A DNA stretch of 12,059 bases from CBDUMN01 sp965368335 (GCA_965368335.1 CBDUMN010000100.1:1-12059), one strand, 5' to 3'. Shown: positions 5,344-11,922, counted from the stretch's first letter. Numbers and translations: made by a program. Notes: generated by a model from the sequence alone, not told the origin.

Positions 5344-7038
5344 ATGCTCACTCGGCGAGATTTTCTTCAAGTTGCAGCGGCTGTCGCCGGGATGGGTTTA
5401 ACTCACCCATTCGGCTCCTTGGCGCGCGCGGCCGCAGGACAAAAAATAAAACAAGACGACTTGCTGGATTTTGAGTCTCTTGGGCAGGTGACGCTACTGA
5501 ACTTCACCGATATTCATGCTCAGCTAAAGCCCCTTTATTTCCGTGAACCATCAGTCAATTTGGGCGTAGGGGCCGTTTCCGGTCTACCGCCACATCTTAC
5601 CGGCAAGGCCATGCTGGATCATTTTGGACTTAAGGGGGGAACGCCCGAGGCCTATGCCTTCGCCAGCGTCGATTTCGTTGAGTTGGCCAAAGAATATGGA
5701 CGGGTTGGCGGTTTGGATCGTATGGCGACCCTGATTAAAGCCATTCGCGCCGAACGCTCGGACAACACGCTGTTGATCGACAATGGCGACACTTGGCAGG
5801 GGTCCTATACAGCCCTCCATACCCGCGGTGAAGACATGGTAACTGTGATGAACGCTTTGGGGGTGGACGTTATGACCGCCCACTGGGAGTTCACCTATGG
5901 GGCTGAGCGTGTCAAGGAACTGATTGAGAAACTTAAGTTTCCTTTTTTAGCTGGCAACGTCAAAGATACCGAATGGGAAGAAGACGTCTTCGATAGCACG
6001 GCCTACTTCAAGCGTGGAGGCTTGAAAGTTGCCGTTATCGGTCAAGCTTTTCCTTATACGCCGGTTGCCAACCCCCGTTATATGATTCCGGAATGGTCGT
6101 TTGGCATCCAGGAAGACAAGGTGCGAGAGAATGTACGGGCGGCTAGGGATAATGGGGCCGACCTTGTTGTTTTGGCGAGTCACAATGGTTTTGATGTAGA
6201 CCGTAAGCTGGCTTCCCGTGTTGATGGGATTGACGTTGTTCTCACCGGGCATACCCACGATGCTATTCCAGCAGTATTAAACGTCAACAATACGTTGTTA
6301 GTCGCCTCCGGTTCCCATGGGAAGTTTCTCGCTCGTCTCGACTTGGATGTCGAAAATAAAAAGATCAAAGATTACCGATTTAAACTAATCCCGGTTCTTT
6401 CCGATGCGATAACGCCCGACCCTGAAATGGCGAAGGTGATTGCCGATATCCGTGCACCATATGACGCCGCGGTTTCCGAGGTCTTAGGGCGCTCAGAATC
6501 CGAGCTTTACCGACGCGGCAATTTCAATGGCACCTTCGACGATTTGATCTGTACGGCGATCATGGAACAGAGGGATACGCAGATATCCTTGTCTCCGGGG
6601 TTCCGCTGGGGGGCATCCATCTTGCCGGGGCAGGAGATCACGGTCGATGACGTTTATACGCAGACTGCGATTACCTATCCCAATTGCTACCGCTCACAGA
6701 TGTCAGGAAAACTTTTGAAGGATATTTTGGAGGATGTCGCCGACAATCTGTTCAATCCCGATCCTTATTATCAACAAGGCGGCGATATGGTTCGGGTCGG
6801 CGGTATGGGATATGCCATTGATGTATCCAAACCGATTGGTCAGCGGATTGGCGATATGACGCTTTTGTCCAGTGGCGAGCCTATCGATCCTTCTAAGTCT
6901 TACGTGGTCGGTGGCTGGGCGTCGGTTAACGAAGGGACGGAAGGCCCGCCTATCTACGATGTGGTCAGCGATTACATCAGAAATACGGGAACCATTACGG
7001 TTCCTGAAAATCAAACTATTAAGGTAAGCGGAGCCTGA
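5344..7038 (+). CDS. soxB: SoxB, sulfate thiohydrolase
   Basis: SoxB hydrolyses the terminal sulfone from SoxY-bound thiosulfate and releases sulfate. It is a dimanganese enzyme related to 5'-nucleotidases. The 564-residue length is normal. A Tat signal opens the protein (RRDFLQV, residues 4-10). Metal-site motifs follow in the expected order: FTDIHAQ (Asp56, His58), DNGDTWQG (Asp146, Asp149), AHWEFTYG (His180, where nucleotidases have GNHE and SoxB normally has GHWE), SHNGFD (His280) and GHTHD (His303, His305). The C-terminal nucleotidase-type domain (about 390-564) looks complete. GAAGGG precedes the start. The gene lies just past the terminator that follows soxA and is four bases from the next gene, so it forms a pair with ccdA. 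Confidence 0.97.
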   Translation: MLTRRDFLQVAAAVAGMGLTHPFGSLARAAAGQKIKQDDLLDFESLGQVTLLNFTDIHAQLKPLYFREPSVNLGVGAVSGLPPHLTGKAMLDHFGLKGGTPEAYAFASVDFVELAKEYGRVGGLDRMATLIKAIRAERSDNTLLIDNGDTWQGSYTALHTRGEDMVTVMNALGVDVMTAHWEFTYGAERVKELIEKLKFPFLAGNVKDTEWEEDVFDSTAYFKRGGLKVAVIGQAFPYTPVANPRYMIPEWSFGIQEDKVRENVRAARDNGADLVVLASHNGFDVDRKLASRVDGIDVVLTGHTHDAIPAVLNVNNTLLVASGSHGKFLARLDLDVENKKIKDYRFKLIPVLSDAITPDPEMAKVIADIRAPYDAAVSEVLGRSESELYRRGNFNGTFDDLICTAIMEQRDTQISLSPGFRWGASILPGQEITVDDVYTQTAITYPNCYRSQMSGKLLKDILEDVADNLFNPDPYYQQGGDMVRVGGMGYAIDVSKPIGQRIGDMTLLSSGEPIDPSKSYVVGGWASVNEGTEGPPIYDVVSDYIRNTGTITVPENQTIKVSGA

Positions 7039-7042
7039 TGCT

Positions 7043-7786
7043 ATGGGTGGATTTGACGTAAGTTACGCTGGTGCATTAATTGCGGGGTTTCTGAGCTTTG
7101 TTTCTCCCTGCGTTCTTCCTTTGGTTCCGGCTTATATTTGTTTTCTGGGCGGCGCCTCTCTCGATCAGTTGACGGCCGAAGATGGCGTCGATTCGGCGCT
7201 TGCGCGTCGGGTTTTCATATCGGCCCTTGCGTTTGTTCTTGGGTTTGGCACGGTATTTGTCATTCTCGGGGCGACGGCAACGGCCCTTTCACAGACCATT
7301 GCGCAGAATATGGGGTTGCTGGGCAAAATCGCCGGTGTTGTCATCGTCGTTTTCGGACTCCACTTTATGGGAGTGTTCCGTATCGGTTTTCTCAATTTCG
7401 AGAAACGCTTCCATATGGAAGATAAGCCTGCCGGGCTGCTTGGCTCTTACCTCTTGGGGCTAGCCTTCGCTTTCGGCTGGACACCCTGCGTTGGGCCTGT
7501 GCTGGCAACTATTTTGATGGTTGCCGCAACGGGCGAGGATATTTGGAAGGGAATATTCTTGCTCAGCTCTTATGCCGCAGGGATTGGTTTTCCATTCCTT
7601 TTGGCAGCCCTTGCGGTTAAGCCTTTTATGAGTTTTATGGCGAGATTTCGCAAGCATATGCGCAAGGTGGAAATCACCATCGGTAGTCTTTTGGTGATGA
7701 CAGGCATCGCGATTTTTACCGGTTCTCTCGCCGATGTCGGTCAATGGATGCTTGAGACGTTCCCCGCCCTTGGAAAGGTGGGCTAG
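7043..7786 (+). CDS. soxV: CcdA/SoxV-family thiol-disulfide membrane transporter
   Basis: This 247-residue inner-membrane protein with about six hydrophobic segments carries the two family cysteines, Cys23 in SPCVLPLVPAY and Cys149 in GWTPCVGP, each in the first helix of a repeated half. CcdA proteins pass electrons from cytoplasmic thioredoxin to periplasmic thioredoxins. In Sox clusters this protein is called SoxV and serves SoxW and SoxS. The ATG starts four bases after the soxB stop, so the two are translated from one message; GGAG at 7030-7033 is the likely ribosome-binding site. Three candidate partners (soxS and two soxW genes) are in the window. The same family also works in cytochrome c maturation, so a shared role in heme attachment for SoxX, SoxA and FccA is possible. 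Confidence 0.92.
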   Translation: MGGFDVSYAGALIAGFLSFVSPCVLPLVPAYICFLGGASLDQLTAEDGVDSALARRVFISALAFVLGFGTVFVILGATATALSQTIAQNMGLLGKIAGVVIVVFGLHFMGVFRIGFLNFEKRFHMEDKPAGLLGSYLLGLAFAFGWTPCVGPVLATILMVAATGEDIWKGIFLLSSYAAGIGFPFLLAALAVKPFMSFMARFRKHMRKVEITIGSLLVMTGIAIFTGSLADVGQWMLETFPALGKVG

Positions 7787-7799
7787 AGTGCGATCAGTT

Positions 7800-7828
7800 T
7801 AGGTTGAGCCATTTTATGGTTCAACCTA
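7800..7828. terminator. Near-perfect hairpin after ccdA, no U-tract
   Basis: TAGGTTGA (7800-7807) and TCAACCTA (7821-7828) enclose CCAT/ATGG with a G-T wobble between them, giving a 13-pair stem closed by a TTT loop. It starts 14 bases after the ccdA stop. Neither strand has a T-run after it, so it may be an mRNA 3'-end stabilising structure or an atypical terminator. Confidence 0.5.
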
Positions 7829-7886
7829 GGCTCAGGACCCTAAGTCGTGAATCGTCCTCTACACATTTGAATGAGGGGCGGGTTTA

Positions 7887-7925
7887 CGCTTCAGTCCGAA
7901 TTACGAAGTGATTCGACCTGAAGCG
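7887..7925. repeat. Long inverted repeat between convergent ccdA and soxW
   Basis: CGCTTCAG (7887-7894) and CTGAAGCG (7918-7925) are perfect inverted copies. After a 2-by-2 mismatch, CGAAT and ATTCG extend the stem, leaving a 9-base loop. It lies 18 bases beyond the minus-strand soxW stop and lacks a U-tract on either side. It probably marks the 3' end of that transcript or protects it. Confidence 0.5.
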
Positions 7926-7934
7926 ATCCGACCT
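7905..7934. repeat. Tandem 15-bp direct repeat, two copies
   Basis: GAAGTGATTCGACCT (7905-7919) is followed at once by GAAGCGATCCGACCT (7920-7934), identical at 13 of 15 positions with two T/C differences. The copies overlap the right arm of the inverted repeat at 7887-7925. Function unknown; a protein-binding site or a remnant of local duplication are both possible. Confidence 0.55.
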
Positions 7935-7943
7935 AACGCCCAT

Positions 7944-8558
7944 TTACCACATGTTTACGTTTTTTCCTTCTTTGCGGTATTTTTCAACCATTTCGGCGAT
8001 ATATTTCTGGAAGTGTTGATTCTCGTAGCGGCGCTCTTTGACCCATTCGAACATACGGACGAAATGAAACGGCTTGAAGTAGCCCGGCATGACAGCGGCA
8101 ATTTGCCGGATGCCGGGTTTGCCGTCTTGGAGTTCGTTTTCTTCGACAAAAAAGTGAATGGTCGGTGTGAAGACGACACCCCATTTGCGGGCGAGTTTCT
8201 TCTCCGTAGTGACTTCGCCGTCGAGATCTGTCACTTCCCGGTCGCCCCAAAGGTTGAGCTGAATGACCTCGAAATTGGCTTTGATGTAGTCTGAAATCTC
8301 TTTAATCGCCAAGTTTTTGGTGTGAGTTTCAGCGCAATAGGGGCAGCCTTTTTGTTCCCACATGATCGCCAGGCGTTTGCCTTTGCCCTGGGCTTCGGCC
8401 AAATCCTCCCGCAGATCGAGAAAACTTTCAAGGAACCAGGACTGCTTGTGGAGGCCGTCATCACCCACTTCACCTTCCGCTATAGCTTGGTTGGGTATGA
8501 AGGCTGCGAGGGCGACAATGAGGGCCAGTCTATGAAAAGTTTTCGTCCAAACAGTCAT
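7944..8558 (-). CDS. soxW: SoxW-type periplasmic thioredoxin, CPYC active site (paralogue 2)
   Basis: A 204-residue exported thioredoxin with a signal peptide cut near AIA (residue 27), redox motif C72-P-Y-C75 and cis-proline P132 in FTPTI. Its length, the DGLHKQSWF start of the mature chain and the C-terminal helix (FEWVKERRY) fit SoxW, the Sox-associated thioredoxin that takes electrons from SoxV. It is plainly paralogous to the 189-residue protein at 83-652, but has the proline-containing site seen in most SoxW proteins and an insertion (about 139-156, ENELQDGKPG and following) before the MPGYFKP segment. The other copy has IPGYLKP there. GGGAGAA stands before the ATG. It follows the DsrE-like gene with a 41-base gap on the same strand, so the two are probably cotranscribed. 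Confidence 0.9.
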   Translation of the reverse strand: MTVWTKTFHRLALIVALAAFIPNQAIAEGEVGDDGLHKQSWFLESFLDLREDLAEAQGKGKRLAIMWEQKGCPYCAETHTKNLAIKEISDYIKANFEVIQLNLWGDREVTDLDGEVTTEKKLARKWGVVFTPTIHFFVEENELQDGKPGIRQIAAVMPGYFKPFHFVRMFEWVKERRYENQHFQKYIAEMVEKYRKEGKNVNMW

Positions 8559-8599
8559 TGAGGTTCTCCCTATAGTTTTTTGTCTTATCCTGAGATGGG

Positions 8600-9049
8600 T
8601 TAAGGGGTGATATAGGTCCAGCCGTTCAGTTTACGCTCGACAATCTCCGGTATTCCCGCCTGAACCCGTTCGACGCCGGGCAGTAAGTCTTCCGTTCTTT
8701 TGCCTAAAGTATCGAGCGTATTGCCGCAGGCAACGAATTCTACGTCGTACTGCAAAAGGCTATCGATGCGATCCTTAACGGTCGATGTTTCCTTTAAGAG
8801 CGCCTTGACGCCTTGGCCATATGCGATAACGGCAATCTGCACATTATCCATGCCATAGAATTTTTGGATGTTGATGGCGTTGTAGAGGATGCCGTTGACC
8901 TTGGAGTCGTCAGAGGATGTCAACTGGAGCATGATCTTGCGAGGGTTGTCCATATCCGGCTTCGGGTCGGCCAAGTCAGAAGCCTGAGCAGGCCAAATAG
9001 CAATGATAAGAGCGATCCAAAAGAAGCCAGAAAAAAGTCGCACCAGCAT
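8600..9049 (-). CDS. Exported DsrE-family protein
   Basis: The 149-residue protein has a signal peptide (hydrophobic residues 8-18, cleavage near AQA at 23) and a single DsrE/DsrF-like domain: MLQLTSSDDSKVNGILYNAIN, a QIAVIAYGQGV strand and a conserved cysteine, Cys108, in FVACGNTL. Cytoplasmic DsrE-type proteins bind or pass on sulfur through such a cysteine. This exported single-domain type is common beside sox genes, but its exact role is not settled; a sulfur-binding or carrier role in the periplasm is inference. The start is ambiguous. GGAGG (9051-9055 on plus) is one base from the ATG at 9049 but seven bases from an in-frame GTG at 9043, which is the better spaced start and would give 147 residues. 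The gene heads a pair with soxW (7944-8558). Confidence 0.85.
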   Translation of the reverse strand: MLVRLFSGFFWIALIIAIWPAQASDLADPKPDMDNPRKIMLQLTSSDDSKVNGILYNAINIQKFYGMDNVQIAVIAYGQGVKALLKETSTVKDRIDSLLQYDVEFVACGNTLDTLGKRTEDLLPGVERVQAGIPEIVERKLNGWTYITP

Positions 9050-9234
9050 GCCTCCATTTCATTGGTTTTGTTCTATTAGAATAACCTAAACCTCTCCAAT
9101 CTCCTAGAGGGAGGAAAGGAGGCCAACACGTATTCCATGATATTTACCGTAGTTCGGGTATGACTTTTTTTCCGGTTTAAGGGGCAAAAATTACCGCCTA
9201 TCACGATTTTCCATTATCCGAAATAGATAAAATA

Positions 9235-9247
9235 AATCAAAATCCTA
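9235..9247 (+). promoter_or_regulatory. Candidate IHF site upstream of the sigma-54 promoter
   Basis: AATCAAAATCCTA matches the IHF consensus WATCAANNNNTTR at all but one defined position (C for the first T of TTR). It lies about 25 bases upstream of the -24 element. IHF bends DNA between activator sites and many sigma-54 promoters, so the position is sensible. The surrounding AT-richness lowers confidence. Confidence 0.35.
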
Positions 9248-9270
9248 GAGTCTCCCTACGTCAATCTATA

Positions 9271-9287
9271 TGGCATGCGCATTGCTT
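9271..9287 (+). promoter_or_regulatory. Sigma-54 (RpoN) promoter of the RTX gene
   Basis: TGGCATGCGCATTGCTT matches the -24/-12 consensus TGGCACG-N4-TTGCW at all but one position. The key GG (9272-9273) and GC (9284-9285) are separated by exactly ten bases. Transcription would start near 9296-9298, about 28 bases before the RTX start codon. Such a promoter needs RpoN and an ATP-dependent activator, neither of which is in the window. Confidence 0.75.
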
Positions 9288-9325
9288 GTGCGGTGTGGAA
9301 TAAAGAAAGATGAAGGGGACGACCA

Positions 9326-11083
9326 ATGACGATTGGGCCTATCAAAATCGATCCATCCATGCCGTTTTTAAGCGGCAAGGACCTCGCTAAAGAAGCGGCA
9401 AGCATGCCCGTTGAAGAGTTTGACCTGGGTAACGGCATCTCGGTTCAACGACAAGGCATGATGGTTAAGCTTGTCGGCGGCAACAATCTATCGCCACAAG
9501 CCTTCATGGCGGCTTTGCAGGCAGCCGAAATGGGTGGCGACGCCGGTCGCTCCATGTTCGATACATACCGCAAAACAAATCCAATGGACTTTGATGGTAG
9601 TCGAACCCTTTCGGCGATGCTTGATGGCCCTATGTCGAGCCGCCGCGAATCCTTGGTGCAATCGGGTCGTCAAGATAAGGATGAGGAATCCTTCGAGGGA
9701 CGTGACGTTCATCATTTGGCAAATGGCGAAAGCTTTGATGGAAGCGACTCCAAAGAGGGCGTGGTCGTTAAAGGGAAGGACAACGTTGAGATTATAGGGA
9801 GTGCCGAAGAGGATTTTTTGGAGGCCTATAACAATGCCCGGATTTGGGGAGGCAAGGGCAATGATGTAATCTCGGCCAATAACGACGGTACGCTTGATGG
9901 CGGTGACGGCGACGACATCCTTTCGGCCAACAATAACAATACGCTCTACGGGGGCGCCGGAAACGATACTCTTTCTGCAGGGAACAATAATACGCTCTAT
10001 GGGGGGGATGGTGACGATACGCTGATCGCCAACAATAACAGCGTGCTCCACGGCGACGCAGGAAATGACACTCTTTCCGCTGGAAACGATAGCACGCTTT
10101 ATGGGGGCGAAGGAGACGACAAGCTTTCCGCCTATAACAATAGCACATTGTATGGTGGCGCGGGGGATGACGAGCTTCGCGCTTATGGCAATAGCGTTGT
10201 TTATGGGGAGGACGGCGACGATATCTTAAAAGCTTATGGCGACAGTACCCTCTATGGCGGCGCAGGAAATGACGAACTGTCGGGATATGCCAATAGTACG
10301 TTATATGGCGGGGCTGGAGATGATCGGCTTTCCGGTTACGACTATAGCACCATGAATGGCGGAGCGGGTGATGACTATATGTCTGGCTACGATGATGTCA
10401 TGGCGTCGGATACGGAAGGTGACAACTACGTATCTGCCTACCGACGGGCTGAAGTTGTTACCGGGGATGGAAACGACTGGATCGCCGCCTACGATCAGGC
10501 CACGGTTTCGGCCGGCAATGGCAATAATATGGTCAGCGCTTACAGTCAGGCGCGGGTCGTGACGGGTAATGGAGACGACTTAATTACGGTGGGGGCGGAC
10601 AGCACCATCGTCAGCGGCGCTGGAGATGATGTAGTCAAGGTTGGAGCCGGTAGCGACGTTTTTACCGGCAAGGGCGACGACCAAATTACTGTCAAAGGCG
10701 ATGCGACAATCCACTTCTCCAAAGGCGATGGCAATGACGTGATCGCAGGGGGACGGTGGGGGCATGCCTACCGGGCGACTGAAAATATCTCATCTTCCAT
10801 CGTTGCGTTTGGCGATGGTATCTCAGCTGGCGACCTGAGCTTCCAGGGGCAAGGAAACGATCTTCTGATTAATGTTGCAGGTGGGGATAGTCTGACCATT
10901 AAAGATTATCAACGTCACGGCATACCTTCGATGACGTTTTCCGATGGGACTATTCTGACATCTCAAGAGGTGACGGCGGCCGTTGGCGAGGGGGAGGCTT
11001 ATCAGCCTGTCAGTCAGGTGCTCCAGAAATGGCATGATGCTCGGGCCGCTTATGAGGCTTCTACGGCAAACGCCCAAACTTAG
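9326..11083 (+). CDS. RTX-type calcium-binding protein with 17-residue repeats, probably type I secreted
   Basis: The 585-residue acidic protein has no N-terminal signal peptide. Residues 1-140 match no family I recognise; 105-130 are strongly charged. Residues 158-174 are a degenerate repeat, and 175-463 are 17 contiguous units of exactly 17 residues, typified by GGAGNDELSGYANSTLY. Each starts with one RTX-like GGxGxD loop, whereas classical RTX arrays repeat every 9 residues. FSKGDGNDVIAGG caps the array. The segment at 494-548 (GISAGDLSFQGQGNDLLI, then GGDSLTIKDY, then FSDGTILT) resembles the domain that follows many hemolysin-type repeats. This build fits a calcium-folded protein secreted by a type I system through a C-terminal signal; no transporter gene is nearby. 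No enzymatic domain is visible, so a surface or matrix role is likelier than a toxin. A sigma-54 promoter lies just upstream. Confidence 0.85.
   Translation: MTIGPIKIDPSMPFLSGKDLAKEAASMPVEEFDLGNGISVQRQGMMVKLVGGNNLSPQAFMAALQAAEMGGDAGRSMFDTYRKTNPMDFDGSRTLSAMLDGPMSSRRESLVQSGRQDKDEESFEGRDVHHLANGESFDGSDSKEGVVVKGKDNVEIIGSAEEDFLEAYNNARIWGGKGNDVISANNDGTLDGGDGDDILSANNNNTLYGGAGNDTLSAGNNNTLYGGDGDDTLIANNNSVLHGDAGNDTLSAGNDSTLYGGEGDDKLSAYNNSTLYGGAGDDELRAYGNSVVYGEDGDDILKAYGDSTLYGGAGNDELSGYANSTLYGGAGDDRLSGYDYSTMNGGAGDDYMSGYDDVMASDTEGDNYVSAYRRAEVVTGDGNDWIAAYDQATVSAGNGNNMVSAYSQARVVTGNGDDLITVGADSTIVSGAGDDVVKVGAGSDVFTGKGDDQITVKGDATIHFSKGDGNDVIAGGRWGHAYRATENISSSIVAFGDGISAGDLSFQGQGNDLLINVAGGDSLTIKDYQRHGIPSMTFSDGTILTSQEVTAAVGEGEAYQPVSQVLQKWHDARAAYEASTANAQT
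9848..10714 (+). repeat. Array of 17 in-frame 51-bp units (17-residue coils)
   Basis: The coding DNA repeats every 51 bases for 867 bases with no insertion or deletion, encoding residues 175-463 of the RTX-type protein. Copies are diverged at DNA level, mostly sharing stretches such as a CTTTATGGGGGCG-like join, so the exact length is kept at protein level by selection rather than by recent duplication. Early units (1-5) have Asn or Gly at coil position 11, units 6-14 all have Tyr, units 15-17 Gly or Lys. Confidence 0.9.
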
Positions 11084-11098
11084 TTGCTGGAAATGTTG

Positions 11099-11122
11099 AG
11101 GGTGGGGCGAAAACCCCACCCT
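11099..11122. terminator. Bidirectional hairpin between RTX gene and SDR gene
   Basis: AGGGTGGGG (11099-11107) and CCCCACCCT (11114-11122) form a perfect 9-bp GC-rich stem with a CGAAAA loop. It lies 15 bases past the RTX stop and 5 bases past the convergent SDR stop, and so can serve both. No clear T-run follows on either strand, so termination may be inefficient or need other factors. Confidence 0.6.
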
Positions 11123-11127
11123 GGTGC

Positions 11128-11892
11128 TTACATTTTAGCTGTAGTCGTCATGCCGCCATCGACAACCAGAGAGGTCCCGGTCATGTATTTGGCCGCATCG
11201 GAGGCGAGGAAAACCGCTACGCCGGAGATGTCTTCCGGGTCGCCGATCCGTTTGAGCGTGGTCGCTTCAACGGTCGCCTTATGAATTTCTGGGTTGTCCC
11301 AAAGGGCTTTGGCGAAATCGGTTTTGATGACGCCGGGCAGAATGGCGTTTATTCGCACGTTTTTGGGGCCGAATTCGGAGGAAAGGTTCATCACAAGCCC
11401 CAGGTCGGCGGCTTTTGAAATTCCGTAAGCGCCCAACATGGCGCTGCCGCGTATACCGGCGATAGAGGATACGATAATCACGCTTCCATCGCCCCGTTCG
11501 GCCATTTTGGGCATGGTCATTTGGCAAAGCCAGAGATTGCTCTGTACGTTGTTACCCATGGTTTTAGCGTAGGCTTCATCGGGAATCTTGGCAAGCGGGC
11601 CGTAATAGGGATTGGCGGCAGCGTTACAAACCAGGATGTCTACCTTGCCCCAGGCTTTTTCGGTTTCTTCCACGAGGTTTTCAAGTTGAGCCCGATCACT
11701 GATGTTGCAGGGAACAACCATGACCTCACCACCATCGGCGCGGATTACTTCAGCGACTTCTTCGCAAGCTTCCGCTTTACGACTGGAAACCACCACTTTC
11801 GCTCCAGCCTTTGCCATGTCGATGGCGATTGCCCGCCCAATGCCTCGGCTTGAACCTGTGATAACAGCGACTTTTCCCGTTAAATCAAACAT
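11128..11892 (-). CDS. Short-chain dehydrogenase/reductase (classical SDR)
   Basis: The 254-residue protein has the full classical SDR set: cofactor loop TGSSRGIG (12-19), CNAA (89-92), Asn115, catalytic Ser in VSSIAG (about 142-143), Tyr156 and Lys160 in YGISK, and the ILPGVIKTDF segment after the active site. SSRK at 36-39 suggests NADP preference. It reduces or oxidises a carbonyl/alcohol with NAD(P)H in the cytoplasm. The sequence resembles FabG-like and DHRS4-like groups, but substrate cannot be assigned. AGGA lies about 9 bases before the ATG. It follows an unrecognised gene by 30 bases on the same strand, so they are likely cotranscribed. Nothing ties it to sulfur oxidation; the hairpin at 11099-11122 marks the edge of the Sox/RTX region. 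Confidence 0.93.
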   Translation of the reverse strand: MFDLTGKVAVITGSSRGIGRAIAIDMAKAGAKVVVSSRKAEACEEVAEVIRADGGEVMVVPCNISDRAQLENLVEETEKAWGKVDILVCNAAANPYYGPLAKIPDEAYAKTMGNNVQSNLWLCQMTMPKMAERGDGSVIIVSSIAGIRGSAMLGAYGISKAADLGLVMNLSSEFGPKNVRINAILPGVIKTDFAKALWDNPEIHKATVEATTLKRIGDPEDISGVAVFLASDAAKYMTGTSLVVDGGMTTTAKM

Positions 11893-11922
11893 ATATCGAT
11901 CCTGATTAAAGTGATGGTCTAT

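Larger units (their letters stand above)
9050..9325. promoter_or_regulatory. Divergent control region between dsrE-like and RTX genes
   Basis: This 276-bp gap lies between genes transcribed outward. It contains a sigma-54 promoter (9271-9287) and an IHF-like site (9235-9247) for the rightward RTX gene, and AAGGGGA about 9 bases before its ATG. TCCTAGAG occurs twice in the same orientation, at 9102-9109 and 9243-9250. The stretch 9110-9235 is AT-rich with no clear motif, and would be the place for an activator site. I found no convincing promoter for the leftward gene. Confidence 0.5.

Noticed and set aside
9488..10051. Minus-strand open frame across the RTX repeats
   Set aside because: Its Ile/Val-rich periodic sequence is only the reverse reading of the 51-bp repeats.
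9848..10714. CRISPR-like or minisatellite array suggested by regular 51-bp spacing
   Set aside because: The units are contiguous, in frame, diverged at DNA level and coherent at protein level, so they are coding repeats and not a CRISPR or neutral tandem array.
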